Shown here: in pieces, positions 18,241 to 26,198 of the stretch
Position numbering within the stretch: the stretch's first letter is position 1
Layout: every line of letters starts with the position of its first letter
NCBI GenBank assembly: GCA_937125285.1
Contig: CAKZLH010000256.1
Span: 1-64,000, forward strand
Direction: 5' to 3'
DNA: 64,000 nt
From: an uncultured Balneolaceae bacterium
GTDB lineage: Bacteria; Bacteroidota; Rhodothermia; Balneolales; Balneolaceae
The notes under the pieces: generated by a model
Database searches by the model: none
What the model was told of the DNA's origin: nothing
What the model saw: the letters and a program-made list of their open reading frames with translations, nothing else
Translations under genes and position numbers: made by a program

Positions 18241-18969
18241 ATGCTACTTGTTTATGTAATTTCGATTCCTTTTGTAATAGCAGGCTACCTATTCGGGTTA
18301 AAAAAGCTAAAAATCTATCTACTCACCTTCCGAATCATACTTATTTGGTTAACGATTGTGACCTCACTTTATATTTTAGCCTTAATTTTTTACAAGATTA
18401 ATGTATTGAGTGAAGAGATCGCAGGAATCTTGATGGCTTTATTTTATGGGATTGTTTCCGGAATAATTCTTGGAAAGTTTCATTCGCAACTAACCTTTAA
18501 AAGAACTACTGGATACCCCCTATACATATATAGAGAATTCTTGGTTGATGGCACCCCATTGGCTGTTGGTAGCACATTAATATTTGCTGGCTTACTTCGC
18601 CTATTTTGGGATTTGAATCTACTTATTACACCCATACAACTATATTCAGGAGTTTCTTTACTAGCCTTAGGTTTACTGTTCTACTCTTTAAGTTTAGTTC
18701 CTAATTTAAAAACTCAATGTATACTCATCATTGATGAAGCTATATCTTGGAATCGCGTAACAAGTTATGAATGGATAAACGACCATGAAGTTATACTACA
18801 CTTGGATAATGCTTCAAAAACTACGTTATCTAGGTCTTATATTCGTGTCCAAGTTAATGAGGGAAATAGGGTGAAAGTAGATCGAATTTTGACTTCAAAA
18901 ATTGACACAAATTATATGGTGTCAGAGGAAAAAAGTGATGGGAATGAATCGGAGGAAGAAACAAGGTGA
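18241..18969 (+). CDS. membrane protein with C-terminal PH-like domain
   Basis: Unrecognised family. About five hydrophobic helices occupy residues 1-160 (for example LLVYVISIPFVIAGYLFGL and VSLLALGLLFYSLSLV). They are followed by a soluble C-terminal part (IIDEAISWNRVTSYEWI ... HEVILHLDN) that reads like the small PH-type domain seen after membrane helices in DUF5673-like proteins. The tail is highly acidic. Divergently transcribed from DUF971 with a 33-nt spacer. 242 residues, real on length and composition. Confidence 0.65.
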   Translation: MLLVYVISIPFVIAGYLFGLKKLKIYLLTFRIILIWLTIVTSLYILALIFYKINVLSEEIAGILMALFYGIVSGIILGKFHSQLTFKRTTGYPLYIYREFLVDGTPLAVGSTLIFAGLLRLFWDLNLLITPIQLYSGVSLLALGLLFYSLSLVPNLKTQCILIIDEAISWNRVTSYEWINDHEVILHLDNASKTTLSRSYIRVQVNEGNRVKVDRILTSKIDTNYMVSEEKSDGNESEEETR

Positions 18970-19038
18970 ATATATTTTTCATCTTCGAAGTGTAGTTGCT
19001 ACCTTGAAGGGTAATTAATAATTAAAAAACTTACTATT

Positions 19039-19470
19039 TTGTCCACTATTAAGGAAGGCGATACCGTCTCAGTACATTACACAGGAACTCTAACTACCGG
19101 AGAAGTTTTTGACAGCTCTAAGAACCGTGAACCACTCACGTTTACATTAGGTCAGGGCCAATTAATTGCCGGCTTTGAGAAAGCGGTTATAGGTCTATCT
19201 GAAGGCGACTCAACTACAGCTAATATACCCGCTAAGGAGGCTTATGGAGAGGTAAATCCTGAAATGATTGTAGATGTTCCTAAAAATCAATTACCAACTG
19301 AAATTGAAGCCAAAGTGGGTTTGCAGTTACAACTAAATCAACCAAATGGTCAAGCCATACCTGTACAGATTACTGAAGTTAAGGAGGAGATCATCACCAT
19401 TGATGCTAATCATCCCCTAGCAGGAAAAGATCTAAATTTTGATATAGAAGTAATTGAGATAAACCCATAA
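19039..19470 (+). CDS. FKBP-type peptidyl-prolyl isomerase, SlyD-like
   Basis: Cytosolic prolyl isomerase and chaperone of the SlyD type. FKBP core motifs are VHYTGTLTTGEVFDSS and GLSEGDS, and the inserted IF domain (about residues 70-120) ends with NHPLAGKDLNFDIEV, a SlyD hallmark. 143 residues. No C-terminal histidine-rich tail. It starts with TTG at 19039, directly before STIKEGDTV. No Shine-Dalgarno is visible. Confidence 0.9.
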   Translation: MSTIKEGDTVSVHYTGTLTTGEVFDSSKNREPLTFTLGQGQLIAGFEKAVIGLSEGDSTTANIPAKEAYGEVNPEMIVDVPKNQLPTEIEAKVGLQLQLNQPNGQAIPVQITEVKEEIITIDANHPLAGKDLNFDIEVIEINP

Positions 19471-19534
19471 ATTACTACTCCTTTTAAAATTCACCTAAGT
19501 AGGCTATTCTAGATCAGGAATTAGGGTTAACTAT

Positions 19535-20026
19535 TTACATGGAGACTTTATTCTCTTGTTTAGGATCCAAGTCATATAAAGAAGAAACCGTTGCTTGTAC
19601 GGTTTTATACCATTCATTTCCAAATTTATCATTGATGGTATAAAAATCAGAGAAATCTGGTTTTCTTAGATTCATCTTCCACTCTTGGGTTTTGGATTTA
19701 AAGCTTGGATCTATATGAAGTAATTCATGATAGAGTAGCATTTCTTTGGTTTGATTATCTAACATATCCCACAACTCACCTGAAATTTCTATTAAATAAT
19801 CATTCCCAGAATAGTATTTCACCTCCCTTGAGGCCTTAATGCATTTAGCAGCTCTTTGTTTAGAAATATTTGGGTACACTAAAAAGTACCCAATTTCAGC
19901 CGGACCAAATTCAAGCTTATGAGTATCAATTACTTTTTTTGCAATAGCTTCAACCTCTGGGGATTCCATGAGTTGTTTATCGCTGTTAATGGTCTCTTCA
20001 GGGGCTAAAAAATCGTTGGTTGGCAT
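19535..20026 (-). CDS. phage-type putative zinc metallopeptidase
   Basis: 163-residue soluble protein with a zinc motif HELLH at residues 100-104, preceded by QTKEMLLY. The N-terminal part (EVEAIAKKVIDTHKLEF, then IGYFLVYPNISKQRAAKCIKASRE) resembles the phage metallopeptidase family that is also found as stand-alone bacterial genes. Substrate unknown. There are no phage genes around it. Convergent with the SlyD-like gene. Confidence 0.7.
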   Translation of the reverse strand: MPTNDFLAPEETINSDKQLMESPEVEAIAKKVIDTHKLEFGPAEIGYFLVYPNISKQRAAKCIKASREVKYYSGNDYLIEISGELWDMLDNQTKEMLLYHELLHIDPSFKSKTQEWKMNLRKPDFSDFYTINDKFGNEWYKTVQATVSSLYDLDPKQENKVSM

Positions 20027-20105
20027 ATGATATTAAACTCTAATCGTTCTATATTTTAAAATTGTATTTTCTCAATGTATAAAGCGACCAATAATACCCT
20101 AAAAC

Positions 20106-20573
20106 TTGACCAAGTTCCAACTCAATTACACTATTCGATTCTTATTACTTTACCCTGCATTAGCATGGTTATTTGTGAACTCTTTTCAGGGATTTACCCG
20201 TTTAATCCTACACATCTATGCCAATGAAGAAATCATATGGAACGGATACAGTGAACTAGAGAGGATGGACTGGGTAGCTATATTGTACTTAGTACATTTT
20301 AGCACAACACTTCTTTGCTCTTTGGTTATCAAGACAGTAGAACAATCTACTAATACATCACTTTTCGGTTTTGCTATCCTTTCAACCTTATCTGCCGTCT
20401 ATAGTGTTATTACTAATATTCCTAGTGATTATAGTGCTCAGTTGTTATTTAGCAGTTGGTCCATAGCTTGGCAAAATGAACTCATTCCATACGGTATTGA
20501 AATAATCATAACTTGGATGGCCGTTTATTCTAGCTTCAAAATTCTTAAGCACATGAAAAAAACGTCTGCATAA
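20106..20573 (+). CDS. four-helix membrane protein, unknown
   Basis: 155 residues with about four transmembrane segments (FLLLYPALAWLFVNSFQG, VAILYLVHFSTTLLCSLVI, LFGFAILSTLSAVYSVITN, GIEIIITWMAVYSSFKIL). No conserved motif recognised. The start is a TTG at 20106. Divergent from the metallopeptidase gene (79-nt spacer) and convergent with alkaline phosphatase. Confidence 0.6.
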   Translation: MTKFQLNYTIRFLLLYPALAWLFVNSFQGFTRLILHIYANEEIIWNGYSELERMDWVAILYLVHFSTTLLCSLVIKTVEQSTNTSLFGFAILSTLSAVYSVITNIPSDYSAQLLFSSWSIAWQNELIPYGIEIIITWMAVYSSFKILKHMKKTSA

Positions 20574-20613
20574 TATATGATTGACCCTAAAGATTAACTT
20601 CTTTAGTGCCTGC

Positions 20614-21816
20614 TTACTCTTTGATAGATGGGAAATCTTCAAAGCCTAATAATTCAGCAACTTTTTGTCCGATTTCGGTATTATCCCACCAACCTGAGAA
20701 TTCAACTGCATGCGGACCATAAGCCATTAAAGGTATAGGGGTTCCCGTATGCCCGCTAGTAGTCCATGCAATATCCATAATGGAACCTTCTGAATTTGCT
20801 CCATTAAACGTCATACCACCCGTCTCGTGATCTGCTGTAACAATAACTAATGTACCAGGGTTATTTTCCGCATAAGAAATAGCGGCCCCTATGGCATCAT
20901 CAAAATCTTTAACCTCTCGTAACACATAAGGTGTATCATTTCCGTGACCACCCCAATCAATTTGTGAACCTTCTACCATTAGAAAGAAACCATTCTCTCT
21001 CTTATCAAGCATTTGTAATGCTTTTGAAGTCATTTCAGATAGTGTAGGGGTTCTATTTTCACTAGGCATCCCTCCATCCGAGAAAAGACCAACCATTTTA
21101 TCAGATTCAGTAGCCAACATTTCATCACGTGTAAACACTACAGAATATCCTTGTTCATCAAATACAGGAAGAAGATTTACATTGTCTTCTCGGCTACTAC
21201 CTGTACTATCCATAGGTACGAAATATTCATATCCACCACCCAACATAACGTCTACATTTGCATATACCATTTGTTCTGCAATTTGGGAATACTTAGAACG
21301 GGAATCTATATGACTCACAAAACTCGCTGGAGTAGCGTGTGTTATACCCGAGGTAGAAATGATACCTGTACCCATACCCTTTTGTTGAGCAAATTCTAGA
21401 AGAGTAACACAGTCATTACCATTTTCATCTTGAGCAATAACCCCGTTATTAGTTTTAATCCCGCAGGAGTAGGCCGTAGCACCAGCTGCAGAATCTGTAA
21501 TTAAATTGTTAGCAGCATAGGTTTTTATAATACCCGTAACTGGGAACCTCTGAACGTGGAGTTTACCACCTGGTCCCACTTCATTTAATTGGCCACTATA
21601 TAATTGTGCTACGCCTGTACCATCACCAATCATGAAGATGACTTTATTTATGGCTCTATCCGCCACAAGATTAAGTCTTTCCCCTTTTATTTCATTTGCA
21701 CTAGATACGTCTAATGTTTCAGTTTTAAGACCCGTATCGTAACCAGAGTCACCTTGATCGCCGCAGCTAATACTTATAGAAGTAACAAACAACAATAGGA
21801 TTGTGAATTTTTTCAT
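20614..21816 (-). CDS. phoA: alkaline phosphatase, lipoprotein
   Basis: Exported phosphomonoesterase that frees phosphate from organic esters. Lipoprotein signal with C18 (SISISC). The metal site region IGDGTGVAQL, the nucleophile serine in TDSAAGATAYSCG, metal ligands in GGHGND and the VTADHETGG stretch are all present. 400 residues. A candidate promoter (TTGTTA/TATAAT) sits 30-55 nt upstream. No Pho regulator is nearby. Confidence 0.92.
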   Translation of the reverse strand: MKKFTILLLFVTSISISCGDQGDSGYDTGLKTETLDVSSANEIKGERLNLVADRAINKVIFMIGDGTGVAQLYSGQLNEVGPGGKLHVQRFPVTGIIKTYAANNLITDSAAGATAYSCGIKTNNGVIAQDENGNDCVTLLEFAQQKGMGTGIISTSGITHATPASFVSHIDSRSKYSQIAEQMVYANVDVMLGGGYEYFVPMDSTGSSREDNVNLLPVFDEQGYSVVFTRDEMLATESDKMVGLFSDGGMPSENRTPTLSEMTSKALQMLDKRENGFFLMVEGSQIDWGGHGNDTPYVLREVKDFDDAIGAAISYAENNPGTLVIVTADHETGGMTFNGANSEGSIMDIAWTTSGHTGTPIPLMAYGPHAVEFSGWWDNTEIGQKVAELLGFEDFPSIKE

Positions 21817-21844
21817 AGTCGTGTATGTATGATGAATTAGGATG

Positions 21845-21872
21845 ATTATAAATTCGTAGTTACTATTAACAA
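21845..21872 (-). promoter_or_regulatory. candidate promoter for alkaline phosphatase
   Basis: On the minus strand TTGTTA (21867-21872) and a perfect TATAAT (21845-21850) are separated by 16 nt, in the gap between the helicase stop and the phosphatase start. The leader would be about 25 nt. I did not see a clear repeated Pho-box. Confidence 0.45.
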
Positions 21873-21879
21873 TCGCTAA

Positions 21880-23604
21880 CTATTCTTTGTTAAATCTTGG
21901 TAACATACTCTTTATAATACCCCAAACTCCCTTTGCTGGTTTAGGTGCATTTTTTGCCCGTTCTGATGCTTGATTAAGTGTTTTTATTTCAACTTTTGGA
22001 GAAAACTTCTTAGAATTTTTCGGGCTTTGCTTTGATTTAGAAGGCTTTTTATGCTGCGATTTTGATTTATTCTTAGATTTTTTTTGGTCTTTTTTTAATG
22101 TGACCGTGACCGATGGTTTAGAGCCCTTAGTTGTTTTCGAAGCCTGCTTAGACCCATTGTACTCCTTAGACTCCATTGTCTGCTCAATCTTCTCATCCTC
22201 ATCTTTTGGAACTTCAGGCACTTTGACTTCACCATCAATCTTCAAAAATATTTCTAAAACTCCACCCTCTCTTCTATTAAACTGTACATGTTCAGCTTTT
22301 GTAAAATCAGGAGTAAGAGTGGATTGAGTTTTCTGAACTTCAGCACCATCTTGCTCATGGCTTCCACCTTCTTGATTAGCCGATTGTTTCTTACTTTTTG
22401 TTATTACAACCAATTTAGAATCTTCAGAAGGTGTTTTGCCTTTTTTTGTTTTCTTGGCTGCCTGTTGGTCATTTTCAAAAAGAGTCTCAATGCTGCCTTT
22501 TTTTACGGTAATAACGTTTAAACTATTACCCACTTTCTTTTCAATAGCTTCAAAGTATTTTTGATCTTGCCTATTTACCAGAGTGACGGCCGTACCACTT
22601 TTGTCGTATCTCCCCGTTCTACCAATTCGATGGATGTAATCCTCCACAGCTCTCGGTACATCATAGTTGATGATCATTGAAACATCCTGAATGTCAATAC
22701 CTCTCGCCAATACGTCTGTTGCTACAATTACAGAAATCTGTCCATTCTTAAAGGACTGAAGGGCTTTATTTCTCTCACTTTGATCTCGGTCTCCATGGAT
22801 GGCAACCGATTCAACATCAATTTTTTTAAGTGCATTTACAAGTTGGTCTGCACCTTTTTTGGTGGCTGTAAAAATGATGCAAGATTTCCATGCATGCTGA
22901 CTAAAATAACGTTGAATGAATCGAATCTTTTCCCTTCCATCAAGAATAAATGCTTTCTGATCAACTGAATTAGAAGTCATTGAAACAGCGATTTCAACCT
23001 TTTTAGGGTTGTTCATAATTTTATTTGCCAAACTGTGAATGTCTTTTGGCATAGTGGCGGAGAATAGTAGATTCTGTCGGTTCTTAGGTAATTTATCTAT
23101 GATATGCTGAACATCGGGAAGAAATCCCATATCTAACATACGATCAGCTTCATCCAGAATTAGAAATTCAATACCTGAAAAATCTATATCAGAAACCTTC
23201 ATCTGATCGATTAATCGCCCAGGTGTTGCTACTAAAATATCAACACCTGCTTTAATAGCCGATGCTTGTTTACCGAAATCTTCTCCTCCGATAATAGTCG
23301 CAGAACTAGTACCCGTATGATATCCTAATGCAAATATTTGTTCGTCTATTTGTTGAGCAAGTTCTCGAGTTGGGGATAGTATTAACGTCCGGATATGGTC
23401 TTTCTTTTCTCTGAGCATTAATTCCAAAACGGGAATTACAAATGCCCCTGTCTTACCTGTTCCTGTCTGAGCAGCTCCTAAAACATCATGTCCCTCTAAT
23501 AAAAGCGGGATACATTGTTCCTGTATAGGCGTAGGCTCTTGAAATCCTACATCGTTTAAACCTGCTTGTAATAGTTCGTGTAGATTAAAATCTTTAAATA
23601 ACAA
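21880..23604 (-). CDS. DEAD-box RNA helicase, RhlE-like
   Basis: ATP-dependent RNA helicase. Motifs in order: Q motif near 20-28, AAQTGTGKT (44-52), PTRELA (78-83), DEAD (151-154), SATMP, VATDVLARGIDI and HRIGRTGR. Beyond residue 370 there is a long lysine- and serine-rich low-complexity tail (KKDQKKSKNKSKS-like), typical of RNA-binding extensions. 574 residues. Starts with TTG at 23604. Likely acts in ribosome assembly or mRNA decay; which one is unknown. Confidence 0.92.
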   Translation of the reverse strand: MLFKDFNLHELLQAGLNDVGFQEPTPIQEQCIPLLLEGHDVLGAAQTGTGKTGAFVIPVLELMLREKKDHIRTLILSPTRELAQQIDEQIFALGYHTGTSSATIIGGEDFGKQASAIKAGVDILVATPGRLIDQMKVSDIDFSGIEFLILDEADRMLDMGFLPDVQHIIDKLPKNRQNLLFSATMPKDIHSLANKIMNNPKKVEIAVSMTSNSVDQKAFILDGREKIRFIQRYFSQHAWKSCIIFTATKKGADQLVNALKKIDVESVAIHGDRDQSERNKALQSFKNGQISVIVATDVLARGIDIQDVSMIINYDVPRAVEDYIHRIGRTGRYDKSGTAVTLVNRQDQKYFEAIEKKVGNSLNVITVKKGSIETLFENDQQAAKKTKKGKTPSEDSKLVVITKSKKQSANQEGGSHEQDGAEVQKTQSTLTPDFTKAEHVQFNRREGGVLEIFLKIDGEVKVPEVPKDEDEKIEQTMESKEYNGSKQASKTTKGSKPSVTVTLKKDQKKSKNKSKSQHKKPSKSKQSPKNSKKFSPKVEIKTLNQASERAKNAPKPAKGVWGIIKSMLPRFNKE

Positions 23605-23737
23605 TGGTAGTATAAATAGTCTTTTGGTTTCTCGTAATATACATACAATATGTGAAAAGTGTTTTAGTGTATGATTTATTCTATCTTACTATGATAATTG
23701 AATCTTTTTTTAAATCATCTTAATCAAATATTTATAT

Positions 23738-24457
23738 ATGTTACCTGAAAAGACATCTAAAATAGGCGTTATTGGACTATTAACCATCGCCTCAATATCT
23801 CTTGCTTGTACATCAGAGAGTTCTACTTATCCTGAAAAAGCATCCCTCAACTCACTAGTAGATAGTGTGAGTTACGCCATTGGTTATCAAAATGGAAATC
23901 AACTATCTGCCCAAGGATTTGGAAATGTTGACTTAGATAATTTTATCGCGGGTTTTCAATCTGGTCAAAACAGTACTGAGAATGAAATGGCAGATGTTAA
24001 TATTCAGGAACTTTTTGGCCGATTCGGTCAGTATCTCATGGATCAAATGAAGGTCGAAAATCTAGAAGAGCAAAAAGCATTTTTAGCCGAAAATAGATCC
24101 AAAGAAGGAGTTATGGAAACAGCTTCAGGCTTACAATATAAAGTTCTAGAAGAAGGTACTGGGGATTCTCCTACTCCTGAAAATACGGTGGTGGTTCAGT
24201 ACGAAGGTACTCTCATTGATGGTACCCGCTTCGATGGTACATATGATGAATTAGGAAACCCAGGCGAACCCGCTGAATTTGTGTTGGGAGGAGTAATACC
24301 AGGCTGGACAGAGGGTTTACAATTAATGAAAGAAGGTGCTGTTTACATGTTTTACATACCATCAGAATTAGCGTATGGTGAAAATCCAAGACCTGGTGGC
24401 GCGATTCAGCCAAATGACATGCTTATCTTCAAAATTGAATTAACTGAAGTTAAATAA
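23738..24457 (+). CDS. FKBP-type peptidyl-prolyl isomerase lipoprotein (Mip/FkpA type)
   Basis: Exported prolyl isomerase. Lipoprotein signal with cysteine near residue 29 (SISLAC), then a helical dimerisation domain (LVDSVSYAIGYQNGNQLSAQ, residues about 45-125) and a C-terminal FKBP domain (VVVQYEGTLIDGTRFDGTY, PGWTEGLQLMKEG, YGENPRPGGAIQPNDML). 239 residues. A strong hairpin terminator lies just after the stop inside the convergent recD gene. Confidence 0.92.
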   Translation: MLPEKTSKIGVIGLLTIASISLACTSESSTYPEKASLNSLVDSVSYAIGYQNGNQLSAQGFGNVDLDNFIAGFQSGQNSTENEMADVNIQELFGRFGQYLMDQMKVENLEEQKAFLAENRSKEGVMETASGLQYKVLEEGTGDSPTPENTVVVQYEGTLIDGTRFDGTYDELGNPGEPAEFVLGGVIPGWTEGLQLMKEGAVYMFYIPSELAYGENPRPGGAIQPNDMLIFKIELTEVK

Positions 24458-24458
24458 G

Positions 24459-26198
24459 CTAGCTAGAAATTTTTTTCATTAGGCCGGTTCTACGACTAGT
24501 ATTTGTAGAAACGGCCTTTTTTATTTGCTCTAGTGTTGCTAGTAGAGTAACTGATTTCTTTGCTCTCGTAATGGCTGTATAGAGCAACTCACGCGTGTGC
24601 AATGGAGAATCCTCAGGATTTAAAACCACCAGCACGTGATCAAACTCAGATCCTTGAGATTTATGAATTGTGAGCGCAAATGCAAGATCATAACGTGGTA
24701 ATCTACTGACCAATATCTCCTCTTTTTCTCCATCTAGTTTTGCAATCATATCTGGAGTAATAGAACTGCATACTCCCATATCGCCATTAAAAAGATTGGT
24801 ATTGGGATCATTGACTTGAACAATCACAGGACGCCCCAGATACCAAGCAGATGTTCTACTCGGAGCTTTTTGTTTACTCGCACTTTGATCCATTATACGA
24901 TTAATAGTATGACATCCGAATGGACCCACTTTATAAGGGCTAAGGACCTTATAACTATCCTTCAAATCACTATCCTCAAGTAAAGCTAGCGAATACTCTA
25001 GGTCATTTTTAGCCCATGAACTCAGTAAAGGCAAATGCATGTCTAAGTCTGATTTAGAATCAATCCACTCCAGGTCAGCTTTTGAAGAGTCCAAGAGTAA
25101 TTGCTCCACTAAGTCGGTCTCCCCTTTTTTTATGGCATCAGCTAATTCAGGGATGTGACTTGCTTCATTCTGCCTGTACACTCTATTTAACTCAAAAACT
25201 TGATACGGTGAAGAATCCTTCTCTACCTCAGATGAAATCGCACATAAATCTCCAAGCAAATTACCCGCTTCAACAGACTCTAATTGGTGATGATCGCCTA
25301 ACAGCACCAACTGTGTACGATGATCTAATGCTGTTAATACATGATAAAACAAATCAATGTCAATCATAGAAGCTTCATCAATGATAATGAGATCGGCCGA
25401 AAGTTTATTTTTTTTCGTACGTCGGAATGTGCCATCCCATTGAGCATGAAGCATTCGATGAATGGTCATAGGACTACCATACACTTCAATCAAATCGCTC
25501 GCTATAGATTGTTGCATTCGTTTTGCAGCCTTACCTGTAGGAGCTGCCAAAACAATACTTTTATTCGGAAACCAATGTTGGTAAACCCTTAAAATTTTTT
25601 CCAGAGTAAATGTTTTACCCGTACCTGGTCCACCTGTTACTATACTAAAGCGTGAATTAAGAATCTGAAACAACACTTTTAACTTAGCGTCGTCTAATTC
25701 GGCAAAATTATTGATTACCCAATCATTATACTCTGAAAATGAAATGGGTAATTCGTTTTCTGAAAGGAAGCTTGAATTGGTATGACGATTTTGATTCAGC
25801 CAATCGGCTATATACTGCTCATAAACCCAATATCGATGCATATAGAGGCGATCTTCCTCTAAAATAAATGGCCTAAAGTCTCCCTTTATGGGAAGTGCCT
25901 CCAATGTTTGACGTATGAAATCATGGGTCCATTCTTCTCCCTTTAATCGCATATATAACGCATGAAGTATTGAACTGGGCTCAATTAAATCATTCACGGT
26001 AGTACAAACATAACCCATTCGATGAAACTGATACCATTGCAAAAGTAAAAAGCGCTGCACATAACCCTGTTCAGATACCGCATGATTTGCACCAAATTCA
26101 TCATATAAGTACGAATTAAACGCCTTATAAGACTGATATTCAGCGTTCGATACAGATTGCTTAGTTAACCAATCACCAATGATATCTGAAGCACTCAT
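24459..26198 (-). CDS. recD: RecBCD subunit RecD (5'-3' helicase)
   Basis: Fast 5'-3' motor of the RecBCD double-strand break repair complex. Walker A GGPGTGKTFTLEKI lies near residues 187-200, DEASMIDIDLF is motif II, and the C-terminal ALTIHKSQGSEFDHV with LYTAITRAKK gives the superfamily 1B motifs. The N-terminal domain (1-160) is the RecB-interacting part. 579 residues. Shares TAATG with recB; an AAGGAGG lies 7 nt before its ATG, so translation should be efficient. Confidence 0.93.
   Translation of the reverse strand: MSASDIIGDWLTKQSVSNAEYQSYKAFNSYLYDEFGANHAVSEQGYVQRFLLLQWYQFHRMGYVCTTVNDLIEPSSILHALYMRLKGEEWTHDFIRQTLEALPIKGDFRPFILEEDRLYMHRYWVYEQYIADWLNQNRHTNSSFLSENELPISFSEYNDWVINNFAELDDAKLKVLFQILNSRFSIVTGGPGTGKTFTLEKILRVYQHWFPNKSIVLAAPTGKAAKRMQQSIASDLIEVYGSPMTIHRMLHAQWDGTFRRTKKNKLSADLIIIDEASMIDIDLFYHVLTALDHRTQLVLLGDHHQLESVEAGNLLGDLCAISSEVEKDSSPYQVFELNRVYRQNEASHIPELADAIKKGETDLVEQLLLDSSKADLEWIDSKSDLDMHLPLLSSWAKNDLEYSLALLEDSDLKDSYKVLSPYKVGPFGCHTINRIMDQSASKQKAPSRTSAWYLGRPVIVQVNDPNTNLFNGDMGVCSSITPDMIAKLDGEKEEILVSRLPRYDLAFALTIHKSQGSEFDHVLVVLNPEDSPLHTRELLYTAITRAKKSVTLLATLEQIKKAVSTNTSRRTGLMKKISS
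24481..24523 (+). terminator. Rho-independent terminator for the FKBP gene, inside recD
   Basis: GGCCGGTTCTAC (24482-24493) and GTAGAAACGGCC (24505-24516) pair at 11 of 12 positions around an 11-nt loop, followed by six Ts (24517-24522). It begins 24 nt after the FKBP stop and lies wholly within the last codons of recD on the other strand, so it is a coding-embedded terminator. Confidence 0.8.

Noticed and set aside
20574-20613. CTAAAG/CTTTAG inverted repeat between convergent genes as a terminator.
   Set aside because: Six-base stem with an 8-nt loop and no T-run.
23605-23737. 133-nt divergent gap between the DEAD helicase and the FKBP gene.
   Set aside because: AT-rich with several TATGAT/GATAAT-like strings but no convincing -35 partner, hairpin or small gene.
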